A DNA stretch of 64,000 nt, from contig VZSF01008733.1 of assembly GCA_013398295.1 (NCBI GenBank), positions 372,001 through 436,000 of the forward strand, written 5' to 3'. The DNA is from Chionis minor. Its lineage: Eukaryota; Chordata; Aves; Charadriiformes; Chionididae. Below, piece by piece: positions 49,384 to 60,777 of this stretch. Each line of letters opens with the position of its first letter. Position 1 is the first letter of the stretch. The notes under the pieces were generated by a model that was not told the DNA's origin, did no database searches, and saw only the letters and a program-made list of their open reading frames with translations. The translations under genes were made by a program, and so were the position numbers.

Positions 49384-49788
49384 TCAAATGAATGCACGGC
49401 GAATGTCCATGGGGCGGCCCCGGCTGGGTCTAGGTGGAAACCGGTCATTGGGACCAGCTCGTCCTGGAAGTGTAGGGTTTGCTCCAGGCAAGGAACCAAT
49501 TGGGTCAAAGTGTGGTCTGAAAGGAGGAAACTGGCCTGGTGCTTCTCCCGGGCCAGGAATGAGTGAGTTAATTGGGTCGCCAACATAAGGAAGTGTTGGT
49601 CTCTCATCGTATTCTCCACCAATGATCACTGGGGGATAAATTGGGTTTGATGGGAATGGATTGGGAGGAAAGGGATTAGGATAGAATGGGTTGGGATGAA
49701 AGGGGATTGGATGAGGTGTAGGGGGCAGAAACATCATGTGCCTCCATCTCAGGGCCTCCTTTTTCTGTTTCAACTTTTTCTTGTATAG
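49384..49788 (-). CDS. FBXO7: FBXO7 exon 9, Pro-rich C-terminus and stop
   Basis: Encodes residues 395-528 and TGA. It runs from [19 protein letters not shown] through four tandem NP(F/I)xP units (427-446), then [37 protein letters not shown] (487-490) and [13 protein letters not shown]. The tail is shared with PI31-type proteins and contributes to FBXO7 interactions. Acceptor ttttttgtctgcag. Confidence 0.97.
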   Translation of the reverse strand, partial: LYKKKLKQKKEALRWRHMMFLPPTPHPIPFHPNPFYPNPFPPNPFPSNPIYPPVIIGGEYDERPTLPYVGDPINSLIPGPGEAPGQFPPFRPHFDPIGSLPGANPTLPGRAGPNDRFPPRPSRGRPMDIRRAFI

Positions 49789-52700
49789 CTGCAGACAAAA
49801 AAGAAACAAAGGGATTTTAAAGCTCTGTAAGTGATTTGTGTTCCACCTTCAGCAGTTGCATTCAGTTCTGCAGCATTTCTCAGAAAAACACTCCTCACCA
49901 GTCTTAAAACCCAGAACAGCAACTCCCTGGCCTGCCAAAGACCAAACACAGCACCTCTGGAAGACCAATAACCCATGATTTAGGCATGCAACATGTAACT
50001 TGTTGATACTGTTTTCTCCTACTCTGACCAAACTCACCGTCTGTACACAGAACATCACACTTTTAAACTAAAATTTAACTCAAAGTTACTGCCTCCCAGA
50101 GTTCTATGCTTTATTCTCAAATTAGCCCGTGGAGACTTATTGCAGAGAGATTATATAAAAAAGCCACCTACTTCTTTCCAGTCTGTGTCACGAGGCCTGG
50201 CAATAGGATCTACAAAGAGAAGCAAACAATTAAGAAGAGCAATCTATTTCGTTTTTAAGTAGCATTCATGCCACAGATGCCCACAGTTTTGTTTGAACTT
50301 CCAGAAGAATCAAGAGATGAAAAAACACTCTTGTTCAATAAATCTTTATGAAAGATAATGCATCTTATAAAGCTCCAGGACTGTTCAATAGATACTCTAC
50401 TTGCACACCCATTCTATGTAAAGCATCATCTATAAAAATTACTGAGTAAAGAAATCCCAGAAATACTGTCCCCATCTTTGACTTCTGGCAGCACTTCTCT
50501 TCATCACCTTATTTCTTCAATCTAATCTCTTGTGAGAAGTTATAGCAGGAATATCCCTTCACTCCACTTCTTAGTATCTGCAATAGCCAGTACACCAAGG
50601 TAGCCAGGGAAACAGATGAAAACAAGGAAAGTCTGCGCCACACAACGGGAAGAACTATGTGGTCCATCAGTAATGGCTCAGCTGATCATCACCAGTTTTC
50701 CTGGCAGAAAACTATGAATACACCTCAATTACGCTTGACCAGCTGCACTGGTTAGCATCACAAATGACTGCATTTAATCACAGTGTTCAAAAATCAGTAG
50801 TGGCTTCCCCAAGGAGCATCTTATCAAAATATGCTTACATGGGAATGTAATTAGAAAAACGTGTTTCAACATTACCTCGGAAGTCTCGCAGATACATAAA
50901 CCTCCACAGAAGCTGGTCATTTGAAGCTGTGTAAAGATCATGGCAAACAGCAGAAAGAGAGATGAGTGAACGAACATCCAGAAGTCTGAAAATCCGAAGC
51001 TTGAGCTCAAGAGGAAGGACCACTAACCCAAACACATCTGGCAAGTTCAGAGCTACGAAGTGGAGAAAATAGAAGCATTACCTAAGTGGTGCAGAGTTTA
51101 TTTTATCTCTAAAGACCCTAAAGGAAAGAAAGAACATTATAACCTTTCCCTAAAATAATTTCCCTTTGATGCCCGAGTTACACCACTTTTCTCAGAAAGT
51201 ACTATGACGTGACTTCTTATAAAACAGATCTCTTACAACTCTAAGTACATTTACGGAGTCCACAAAATAGGGCAAATGGCACTTTATACTGACCACTACT
51301 GGCCACTAAGCCTAAGAAACATTCCACGCACCTATGTTTGTAGGCTACAGAACAAAGGAATAAGTTTAAAAAAAAAAAAAAAAAAACTGCCCATTTTCAT
51401 AAGGCCACAAAAAACACATTAAACAGAGAGCACATGCTTCACATAAAACCTTCCAGCACTGAAGTCTAGAGAGAATTCCAGTGAATAGTCTTCAGAATAC
51501 AAAGCTGAGACCTTTTATGGCAATATCTACGCAGTGAAAGCCTGGCTTCCTACTGCTTCACAAACACCAGCTTGGGTTACTTCCTACCATCCTTTCCAAG
51601 CCCTCAATGACCAGTTATGGAGATCATTCCCCGGGTTAGCCTTCCAAATATGATGCTATATAAATTTTTCTGCTTTGACAAAGAAATGGATCAAAACTAC
51701 AGAACTACTGCCACAAAATAACTGCGGTATGATTTTCTCATCACTAAGTGTGGAAAACAGCCACTCCACTTCAGTCTCTTAAGTGAGACTACAGCAATCC
51801 AAAATTAAAACCAGGAAATTATCGCTATATTAACATTTTCTGAGATCCAAAGATTAATATAGTTTCTTTAGAATGTATAAATTACTTTATGCTTACTCTT
51901 TACATACCCATCACTAAACAGCTTTCACTAAACTCTAACACTTTTCCTTCAAGGCATTTAGACCCCCTTCCTTCCATCCTCAAAAATGAAGTACCATCTC
52001 CAATTGTAAAGATTTTCTCTCACCTTGTCGGGCAGCAGCCAGAAGAGAGTAAACCAGCTGGTCTTTAAAGAGACGGGATAATTTCTGAAGGTCTTTGTAA
52101 ACACCTGCAACCTTTTCTATCAAATGAGAGATAAAAAGCTTAACTTCAGGAGGTTATGATGCAAAAATTATATAAAAGCAGAACAATTATGGTTTTCTTA
52201 TACACAGAACTGTAATCTGTTCGCAATCTTGATGGGAGCTGCTCTGCAGCCATAGTGTAACAATCATGCAATAAATAATTCATTGACGAACTACAGACCA
52301 GTTCCACAGTCGGGCTGGGCTTTCCTTTGGCCTTAAAAGGCACCATTAAGAAAAATACTTCAGTTCTTCAGAAACGAACTGACTCCGGAGCTATCAAAGC
52401 TTTCTTTGTCATATTTCAAAGCTCCTCTAACATGCACCTATGCTGTAAATGCCTGCAATATTCATTTTTTCTGTCAGGAACGTTTTTCCACTCTGTTCTC
52501 TGAAGAAAGAGGAGCCAGAAGACTCTACTGTTGTATCAGACATATTTCTGTGCTCAATTATTCTTCTAAAGGCTTTCAACTAGACTTGTATATCAGCAAC
52601 TGGGACTACCTAGGACACAGCATAGGACACTGAGTCAGCCTCAACTGCCAACAGTGGTTCACACACTTCAGAGAACAAAGGCTAGTTAGGTCTGTGCTTG

Positions 52701-55700
52701 CAAGGATCCACGTCTATCTGCCTTTCTCTCCTCCCCCGCCTTAGTTTTCCCTCTAATTTTGGCATTCTGGAGAGAGCTATGTGGTCAGCACATTTTCTGA
52801 CAAAAGGAACATAACAATTATGGTGCCGCAACAAGAGTGTAGGCACCATCAACCTCTAACATCCTGAACTGCCAGGCAGAAAGGGGCTATAATCCAGCAC
52901 TGCTGCCCCACAGATTCACACATATATAGGTCCTCATAAATAATAGGCATATGGATCAAAGGATGACTCAGGTTTTGTGAGATTCTTTCCTTACACTGTT
53001 AACCCAAGAAATTAAAATTGTTTTAACAGCAAAAGGTGAGTAAATGGTTACACTCCAAATTCTTTTTACCACAAAGCTATGACTAACCTAAATGGTAGGT
53101 GATTTTTATTCTTCTTTGCTGTTCTGTAGCTATTCGGTCCTCTACTGAAGTATATCCTTACCCACTCTGTCACTTCTTTACTTTTCAGTTTACTACTACG
53201 AGAATCATAGCTCAATCATACCTGGCTCCTGAAAGCAAACAAAGGATGCTGGCAACAGCTGTATTCTCTTAACACCTTTAATCTCTTTGTTGATTTTTAA
53301 CGTTGCTGCAAATATAAGAAAAAAATACATTTCAAAATTCAAAACACATTGAGAGATGACAAAGACCACCTCATTACTGCCTTACCCTTCGGGGGTGTTT
53401 TATTTTCCTCCCTTTCCAGATTCTCTCAAGGAAAATACCCAACTATATAGCAAGCAGCTAGACAAATAATAATTTCAGAAAAATAAAATGGAACTTAAAA
53501 TAGCAGGGAATAAACAAAGATCTTGGCGACAGAAACCAAGCATTGCCTCCAACAATTCTATCAATCACACGGAAAGAGAAGTAACACAGCTAAGAGAGGT
53601 ATAGAGCCATTATCGTAATGTAGTCATTAAAGAAATATTAACTAGAGAAAGACTCAACAAGCTTGCTATATGAACATTATATGCATGGTAGTTATAACAC
53701 TGTCCTAAACCTAACCTTAACCTGACTTGGTTAAAACATTTGATCAGAACGTGTACACGTTCTGAGAAAACGCACATGCTTAAGCAATAATCACTTAAAA
53801 GTTTTACAAATAAACACAAAATTTTAATCAGATATCTTGAAAACAGAACCGAGTCTCAATACTGGTTCTGCAAAAATGTGAAATTGCTCAGATGCTAAAT
53901 AAAATATGAAAAAAAAGAAAAAAGCCAACAAACAAACAGACTTTCAAAAAACCACCAACTGACATGGAAGTTACTTCAAAAAATTAGACCTCCCTAAATT
54001 TTCTGGACTGAATAGCTTAAACTAAATACAATTTTTGAGACCACATTTGAACAGTTAGTGTGCTACAGGAAAGATTATAAATTAAAGCTAAAGAATGGAT
54101 AGTCTGGAAGTTATTTATAAGCCTTGCAAAGAACATGAGACAAGACAAAATAGTGTAGTTGGAGCAAATCTACTTCTTTTAATGTTTGGCAGTACATGCC
54201 ACAGTCCCCATGAATGCGACCAGAAACAGATTTCTACAACATTGCAATGAAAAGGCCAGCTGAATCCCCTAAGCATTGATCTCTTCTGATCAGAGGGAGA
54301 GACACCGTTAACATGGAGACAGGAAATGCCAAGAATATTCAGCATCAGGAAGTGGCATCTCTTGCACCTCAGCAACCTGGATAATCAAGATGCAGTTCTA
54401 AACAGAGTGCACAAAAGCACGTTTAGGTTTTCTCTCTCTTGCTAAACAAATGGTGGTATTTAGCAATGTGCATCTGGGATAAAAACTTGACTAACTTACC
54501 ATTAATAGCAACAAGATCTCCCAAAGGCACACAAGTCAAACCGGCAGAACCTTCTTCGCAAAGGGGATGCGTGTACTGTAGCTTATAAACACCATTCCCT
54601 CTCCATTTCTCTGGCATAGACACTGCCTTGGCTTCTGTCCCCTAAAAATACACAAAGATAACACTGCCACACTTTAGCAACATACCAAGACTAAGGGGCA
54701 AAAAAAGAGAATGAGAAGTTAGGCAATGCTAGAATGCTGCTTGCAAATCTTAGTTCAGTCCCAAAGCACATTATGACACAGACTGTAACTGCATGATTAC
54801 ATATTATTTTCCCCAAGACCAACAACAAATCTAAGGAGAAGTCTAGTAATCTTTTTGTCCTGTCCCAGCTTCTGACAAGGAAGGCTGTTCAGTGAGCAGA
54901 CTCACAACCATTTCTTTGAGACATGTACCTCATTCTGTCATTTTTTCCAGCATTCTGACAACTCCTGCACGTATGTTAATTTACTGCATGAAAAACATGT
55001 GATTGCACCTTTTCTGTGAACTTACAAGGTCTGACAGGGCTTGGAGAATCATAGCCTGAAATCCATTCAACAATCTGAAAGGACTAACAGTTTTTCTTTT
55101 CAATTCCAGTTAAGGCTCCAGAGCAAGACATAATCACAAGTACAAGTAGACCTCTTCCTTCTTAAATCTGCACAGCAATCCCTACTTCTCTCTTCCAAGC
55201 CTACTGACTGACACAAACAAACCTTATTCCCAGGGGCAAATGTATTCTTCAGATAGTATTTCAGGCTATAGGAATGCAATTAACTTAACAGATTTATTCA
55301 ACTGGTATTGGTCAATCAGATACCTAAACTGATCCACTATATGTGCTTAGTTAGCCTCACCGAAAGAGAGATGAGAATTTAAACACCTTGCCTAGAACAA
55401 ATGTGGTTTTTGCATATTCAGCCACATACTAGTAAGCAAACAATGCAAATCTGAACAATGTATGAATTCTCCTTTTCCCTCTAGACTTTCAGAGGTACTG
55501 CCACAGGTGCTCAAGTATGAGTTAGATACCTCTGTAGGTTAGTGGAACCAAAGCCTCATTGAACTCAGATGAAATAAATACAGAACCAGAGACAACATTT
55601 TGGCAGACCTAGGCCTTGTTAACCACTATTTGAAAGGGATACATTTGAGACGATACCGATGTTAAGGCAGCACTTCAACAAGTGCCACAGTCTAAGCACA

Positions 55701-58700
55701 TCTAGACAAACTCAACAGTATAAAGCCAAAACAGGGGGTTATCAGCTGGGTCCCAGCGAGGCTGAGGACTGAAAGAAACACAGGGACAGGCCTCTTCTCT
55801 CACACCTAAAAGCTACTCTAGTCTTCAGCCTTAAGGCTTACGGGTGCAGGAAATTAGAGAAGCCGATACTTCAGCAGCCCCTGCTGCTGACTGAGGTATA
55901 CAAAGCCAGAATTGGGCCTTCAGTTTCATCTTGTATCACACGTTTCCATTATATTCCACAGCGCTCTCACACAGACCAAGAAATTTGCCGATTGGTCGTG
56001 CACCTACCTGAGGAACGTAGCCTGTCTCCATCATGAGAAGATGTACTAGAACAATCAAGGCATCAGTGGCACTGGTACACTCGGCAGAAAGGTAGAGCAT
56101 CTCTAAGGAATGTGGTATTTCACCATCAGCAGCTTCACTGCACAGCATGGGTTCGGAGGGATAGGAACCTGTACCTTCTTCCAACTCAACATCTTCTGGG
56201 ACTAATCCAGAAGGAAATTCTAGGCTGGATCCTGCCTTCAAGGGAAAGCAAAACATACCTTCATTCAGAAAATTACACCTCTACATACATCAATATTACT
56301 TGTCTGCTTATTCCAGTCCTCACAGGCACCAAGTCTAAAGGGAGCATCTGTCGTTTGCTTAGTGGCGAGCCCAGCCCAAACCACGACAACTGACTTCTCA
56401 TGCAAGCTGTACAGGTTCATTACATCTCTATTCTCTAGTATCTCAACTGGAGACTGGGATTATACACATAGCCTCTGTAATTTTTTATATTTATAACGCA
56501 GGCCCTCCATAAAAGCATCTGTCATTTGATTGCCTGTACTACTTGAAGACAAAGTCATGATATATTAAACCTTCATCAGAATTTTCACAACATACACAGG
56601 AATAATTCAGGTACTCACTGCAGTACCACCATTTATTTAAATACAGCCAACACAAATGGCAAGTAACCAAAACGACTGCTTAGCACCACAACAGGCCTAA
56701 ATAGCTGGGGAAAAAAAGTCATCAATGGAGTGTATCTGCTGACACTTGAAGAGCACTGTGATTTTATCGTGCCTTCCTTTCTTTTACCAAAAATCACTCT
56801 ATATTATTACATTAACTGATAAAACTAGTCAGAGACATATTTAAAAAAAAAAAAAAAGCGAATGAAAACTTTAAGCAGATTTACCTAAGGAAAAGGTCAG
56901 GGGGAGGGAGTTTGAAGCAGCCATAGCTACTTCTCCCCAACATCCATGCCCAATGGCACAAGACACTCTTATGTCTGTATGAGGCTGGCATGGCCATCCA
57001 CCCCTGGAATGACTCTTCTCTCACTAACTGCAATGCACATAGCCCCAGGTAAACACAGATTTTCAGACTTCCAGAGCTCTTCACCACAATTTTGGTGGAA
57101 GATGTGAGAATCTTTCATCTCGCCTTTCAATATTAAATAAATGTGAAACAGATACTTCTGCACAGCTTACTATGGTCTGACTGACACACATAAGGAGTTT
57201 GCACACCCACAGCACCATGCAAGGATTATTGCTCCTGACAAGAATCAATGGGATAACGGTCTAACTACATTTTCTTTCATTACTTACAATCCTTTTTATC
57301 CTAAATCTTAATTTTCATACGTTAAAATCATATTTTTAAAAGACCACTTATCCATATTCCTCATACAAGGTTGTATTAAGGAACATTTTATATTTGAAAT
57401 CAGTTCCAAACCAAAAAACTACTTGCTTTGAAAGAATGTTGGAAGACAATTTCTTCCCAGCTTCTCAAGCTCCTGCCTACAAAGGACAGGACCATGTAAT
57501 GAGACAGACCACGGCACTAGGCTGTACCTGCAGAGTCTCCTCCAGGGAGAGACTATTCACCACAGGACCCAGGAGTTGGTGGGAGCTGTTATCTACTTAA
57601 CTATTGCATGTACTGTCACACAGAAAACAAACCACTGAGTAATACGCAAAATAATGTGCCTATTAGCTGCATGAAACATTCAGGGTCATACGGATCTACG
57701 TCTATGAAGCATGAGGCAAGAGCTATCGCAGCAACACAACTTCCATGCAGCAGACAGACAGGTCTCACTCTGACAGGTCGTCTGAATCATATGGAACTGT
57801 TAAAACTATTAGAAAGGAATTGTACACTCATCCTGTGAGTGGCATTTCCAACAGGCAGTGTCTGTTGCATTTGTTCAGTACCTAAAATCAGTCTCCTCAA
57901 GAAGACAGCACTGAAGCAGGTAAGAAACACACCCCTAACTTCCTTATGGAAAGCGCATGTTCCAGCAAAAACATTCAGTCCTGTTAAAATGGCAGACCTG
58001 AAACATGTCAGGGTCTCTGAACTTCTGTGTCATAGCCAATATACAATGAATAGAGACATATTTTCATCCAAATAACCGGCTATATTTCAGACAAATATGA
58101 GGAGCCAAATCTTCTGAAGAGATTTTCCACTATATAGTTCAGCAAGTGACACAACAAGATATCATCTTTTTTTGCCTTGTGCTGTACGCAGCAATTCTCA
58201 TGTACTTACCCTCTCGTCACTCTTCTGAACTTCCACCTGAGCTTTCTGGCTGTCAGATTGCTCTTTCTGCCCTTTTTCTTTTGGGCTGTTGGCCTGACTT
58301 TTGTTGGGGGTCAAGGTGGACGACTCATGACCATTCTGAAGTGGGGGAGGACTAGAAGGAGGACGAGGTAGGCTGGGTTGTCCATCTGCTTTTTCTAGTA
58401 ATAAGCATATCAAATCCCCAGAAACAATCCCATACGAAGCTAAGGTCTTCTGATCTTCTGTGAGAGCATCTTTTCTGTTCAACGTTATTGAAAACTCAGT
58501 ATCAGAACTGCAAAACAGAAAAAAAGTAAGGAAACATGGTTGGCTGCACCTGGGTAACTGCACACAGAGGTATAGTTAGAAATGCATACTGTGCACTACA
58601 ATAGTACTATGCCATGGGGTTTAATCCATTAAATTACCTATATATTAAAGGAAGAATGAGGAAAAAATATGGTATGAAATTATTTCCCCAGTGTTTCTTT

Positions 58701-60495
58701 CCAAGTACATTTTATGTAGCCACAGCTACTTGGTAGGTATAACTTTATTTATAGTAATTGCTCATGAAACAGTTACAACGGAAAGCAAACAAGTACCCTC
58801 GAAATTAGAAGACATCACACTTAGCAAAACAAGCTTTAAATAAACCGCTGGCTGAGCTTATTTAAAAACAAGATAGGGTTGCAGACTCAACCGTCTTGCT
58901 TTCTCATTAAGCAAAACATTCATTTCAAAAGGTCAGCAGCTGCCCCACAAGATGCTAGGTGCAAATGAGGGTTAATAAAAAAAGATTCCTCAGGTCAAGC
59001 ACTTATAAAAAAAACCTAACAGAAATGAAACTGGTTAGCACAGAAGCAGCTGTCCAGTATCAGCAGTGAAACACATCCACTGTGGCAAGACAAGCAGTAA
59101 CTTCGTATTTCTTCTGCTGTCACCTCTATGCAGCACAGTGCAGTGCTATCAAATGTGTGTTTCACCAGTGAAACATTACTACATTGCATCTAATTAAAGG
59201 TTTGTGAACACAAACCCTTTAGCCACCATCAGAAAATGAGCCCCTTCTGTAGGCGTTTCTTAAACTGATTTTGCAGACTTCACTCTCCTATAAAGGCTGC
59301 CATGAGCTCTTCATAGATAAAACATTTATGAAATTTAAACCCAGAGGTTCTCCAAGAAGCCTGCAAAACTATGAAACTGATACACTACAAAAATTTTTGT
59401 AAAGTAAAGGCCACAGTTCTGACTGAGCTGCAAGCCATAATTCATAGTTGAGCATCTCCCAAAGTTTCACTTTCCTGTTCTGCAGTGAACAGCCGGGAAG
59501 CAAAACTGGTTCTGCAGTGACCTGCCACGCTACCCCCAGCGCTACCACGGGGCCTGTCAGAAGGAGTCATAGAATTGTTCCGGTTGGAAGAGACCTTTAA
59601 GATCATCGAGTCCAACCGCCAACTGGGCACCGCCAAGTTACCACTAAACCACATCCCTCAGCACCGCATCTACCTCAGGGATGGCGACTCAACCACTTCC
59701 CTGGGCAGCCCCTTCCAATCCTCAACAACCCTTTCAGGGAAGACATTTTTCCCAATATCCAATGTAAACCTCCCCTGGTGCAACTTGAGGCCATTTCCTC
59801 TTGTCCTATGGCTTGTTACGTGGGAGAAGGGATTGACCCCCGCTGGCTACAGCCTCCTCTCAGGTACTTGCAGAGAGCGACCAGGTCTCCCCTCAGCCTC
59901 CTCTTCTCCAGGCTGAGCACCCCCAGCTCCCTCAGCCGCTCCTGTCAGACCTGCCTCGAGGCCCCTCCGTTGCCCTTCTCTGGACATGCTCCGGCACCTC
60001 AGTGTGTGTCCCCCAGCCGCGAGGGGCCCAAACACGAACACGGCGCTGGGAGGTCAGCGACACCCGGCCTTACCGAGCCTTGCTCGAGCTTCAGGAACGT
60101 GCCCCCGCCAACCGGGCCAAACCTATCGGTCGACGATTTTCTACCACCCCCCCCGCCAGACGCGGGGGCTCGGCCGCTACCCGCCGGCCCGTCCTTCCCC
60201 CGCCCGCCCCGCAGGGGGCAGCAGCGCGGCCGGTGGAGGCGGGGCGGGGAGAGGAGAGATGGGCCAGCCCGTGGTACGGCCCCGCCGGCCCCAGCCCGCG
60301 TGCGCACGGCCGCCCCCAATCACCCTCCCCAAACCCCCCCCGCGGCCCGGCGATGGTTCGCTCCACGCGCTACCTGTACCCCCAGGCGGGCAGCAGGGCC
60401 CGGCGCAGCTGCGCGCGCAGCTCCCCCAGCGTTGGCTCCGCCCCCTGCACCTCCAGCGGCGCCGTCCGCTTCTCCACCCGCACCCGCAACTTCAT
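49384..60495 (-). CDS. FBXO7: F-box only protein 7, complete (9 coding exons, 528 residues)
   Basis: FBXO7 is the substrate adaptor of an SCF-type (SKP1-CUL1-F-box) ubiquitin ligase. It also binds the proteasome inhibitor PI31, CDK6 and Parkin/PINK1 pathway proteins; human mutations cause PARK15 parkinsonism. Exons, 5' to 3': 60495-60374, 58507-58210, 56235-56008, 54641-54500, 53305-53222, 52116-52024, 51052-50876, 50209-50172 and 49788-49384. They sum to 1587 nt in one frame with GT-AG splice sites. Domains are a ubiquitin-like domain (about 1-88), acidic/Ser-Gln linker (about 90-165), FP dimerisation domain (about 175-322), F-box (about 327-375) and Pro-rich tail (about 400-528). The length is close to human (522). 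Thr22, the site of the human T22M variant, is kept. Oddities are His in the RFDP motif and an extended NPFxP array. The start is chosen by homology and a GCCGCC Kozak context. Confidence 0.97.
49633..49692 (-). repeat. FBXO7: 15-bp coding minisatellite in FBXO7 (four NP[F/I]xP units)
   Basis: Four consecutive 15-base units encode [15 protein letters not shown] and NPIYP (residues 427-446), preceded by a half-like PFHP. The units differ at synonymous and replacement positions, so this is not a recent slippage event. Confidence 0.85.
49789..50171 (-). other. FBXO7: FBXO7 intron 8 (383 bp)
   Basis: Starts gtaggt and ends ctgcag on the - strand. Nothing else is recognised in it. Confidence 0.9.
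50172..50209 (-). CDS. FBXO7: FBXO7 exon 8, microexon-sized (38 nt)
   Basis: Encodes [13 protein letters not shown], which joins LRDFR of exon 7 to LYKKK of exon 9. Phase 1 in, phase 0 out. Acceptor tctctttgtag, donor gtaggt. It was found from splice sites and the conserved DTDWKELY, because it is too short to show as an open frame. Confidence 0.94.
50210..50875 (-). other. FBXO7: FBXO7 intron 7 (666 bp)
   Basis: Bounded by gtaatg and tttgtag. No repeat or gene recognised. Confidence 0.9.
50876..51052 (-). CDS. FBXO7: FBXO7 exon 7, F-box (177 nt)
   Basis: Encodes [18 protein letters not shown], then [18 protein letters not shown] and [13 protein letters not shown] to LRDFR. This is the whole F-box that docks on SKP1, with the LPLEL start and the LLWR end typical of the fold. 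Acceptor ccacttcgtag, donor gtaatg. Confidence 0.97.
51053..52023 (-). other. FBXO7: FBXO7 intron 6 (971 bp) with an A19 tract
   Basis: Bounded by gtgaga and gtag. An uninterrupted run of 19 A (+ strand) lies at 51368-51386. No gene recognised. Confidence 0.9.
52024..52116 (-). CDS. FBXO7: FBXO7 exon 6, end of FP domain (93 nt)
   Basis: Encodes [20 protein letters not shown], then [11 protein letters not shown], the C-terminal helices of the FP dimerisation domain. Phase 1 in and out. Acceptor ctctcatttgatag, donor gtgaga. Confidence 0.95.
52117..53221 (-). other. FBXO7: FBXO7 intron 5 (1105 bp)
   Basis: Bounded by gtatga and gatag. No repeat family or gene recognised. Confidence 0.88.
53222..53305 (-). 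CDS. FBXO7: FBXO7 exon 5, FP domain (84 nt)
   Basis: Encodes [20 protein letters not shown] followed by SFVCFQEP, a beta-rich piece of the FP domain. Phase 1 in and out. Acceptor ttcttatatttgcag, donor gtatga. It was located from the splice sites and family similarity. Confidence 0.94.
53306..54499 (-). other. FBXO7: FBXO7 intron 4 (1194 bp)
   Basis: Bounded by gtaagt and tgcag. No gene or clear repeat recognised. Confidence 0.88.
54500..54641 (-). CDS. FBXO7: FBXO7 exon 4, FP domain (142 nt)
   Basis: Encodes [20 protein letters not shown], then [18 protein letters not shown] and PLGDLVAIN, the N-terminal half of the FP domain. Phase 0 in, phase 1 out. Acceptor tgtatttttag, donor gtaagt. 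Confidence 0.96.
54642..56007 (-). other. FBXO7: FBXO7 intron 3 (1366 bp)
   Basis: Bounded by gtaggt and ttttag. Nothing else recognised. Confidence 0.88.
56008..56235 (-). CDS. FBXO7: FBXO7 exon 3, linker and start of FP domain (228 nt)
   Basis: Encodes [20 protein letters not shown], then [32 protein letters not shown] and [19 protein letters not shown]. The conserved [10 protein letters not shown] and PHSLE..LY motifs identify it. Phase 0 in and out, matching exon 2's phase 0 end. The acceptor tgctttcccttgaag is taken because the alternative AG four bases on would break the frame. Confidence 0.95.
56236..58209 (-). other. FBXO7: FBXO7 intron 2 (2.0 kb)
   Basis: Bounded by gtaagt and ttgaag. 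An A15 run (+ strand) lies at 56843-56857. No gene recognised. Confidence 0.88.
58210..58507 (-). CDS. FBXO7: FBXO7 exon 2, rest of UBL domain and linker (298 nt)
   Basis: Encodes [20 protein letters not shown], then [18 protein letters not shown], which complete the ubiquitin-like domain. A low-complexity Pro/Ser/Gln/Lys linker follows, ending VQKSDER. Acceptor ttctgttttgcag, donor gtaagt. Phase 2 in, phase 0 out. Confidence 0.96.
58508..60373 (-). other. FBXO7: FBXO7 intron 1 (1.9 kb) with a CR1
   Basis: Bounded by gtagcg and ttgcag. A CR1 fragment occupies about 59567-60055, and the proximal 300 bases lie in the CpG island. No other gene. Confidence 0.9.
59567..60055 (-). mobile_element. 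CR1 LINE fragment, - orientation (about 490 bp)
   Basis: Reads, on the + strand, tcatagaattgttccggttg, gaagagacctttaagatcat, cgagtccaacc, tccctgggcagccccttcca, ctctcaggtacttgcagaga and tccaggctgagcacccccag through gcgaggggcccaaacacgaa. This is the reverse complement of a CR1 3' portion. The left end with the tail remnant is clear. The right end fades into the CpG island near 60055. Confidence 0.92.
60374..60495 (-). CDS. FBXO7: FBXO7 exon 1, start of UBL domain (122 nt coding)
   Basis: Encodes [20 protein letters not shown], then [20 protein letters not shown], with the last codon split (AG|T). Strong similarity to the human N-terminus fixes the start. The ATG at 60495 has G at -3 within GCCGCC. 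The frame stays open upstream for some 90 codons, but I see no better ATG and treat that as 5' UTR. Thr22 of the UBL is conserved. Confidence 0.95.
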
Positions 60496-60767
60496 GGCGG
60501 CGGCGGCGGGTCTCCGCGCCCGCCTGGCGCCCCGAGCGGGCCCCGCCGAGCGGCGGCGGTGATGGTGGTGGCGGTGGCGGGGAGCGGGCGCAAGGGCTGC
60601 CGGGGCGTGTCGTTGTTTTGGTTGGCGCGGCACCGCCTCAGCCCGCCCCGCCCCCGGGGCCCGAGGCGTGTCCGCACCCCACCCCGCCCTCCCCCTATCG
60701 GTGCCTCGGCGTGCCGCGGCGTGGCCTGCGCGGCCGCCATCGATGGTTGGGCGCTCGGCCTGCACCT

Positions 60768-60777
60768 GCGCATGCGC
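60768..60777. promoter_or_regulatory. FBXO7: NRF1 palindrome with nearby YY1-type core in FBXO7 promoter
   Basis: GCGCATGCGC is the full NRF1 consensus, about 275 bases upstream of the ATG. A YY1-like GCCGCCATC lies at 60734-60742. Both are motif matches only. Confidence 0.45.

Noticed and set aside
60496..60765. N-terminal extension of FBXO7 in frame with exon 1
   Set aside because: The frame is open only because the CpG island lacks stops. No upstream ATG is evident, and the family starts at M(K/R)LRVR.
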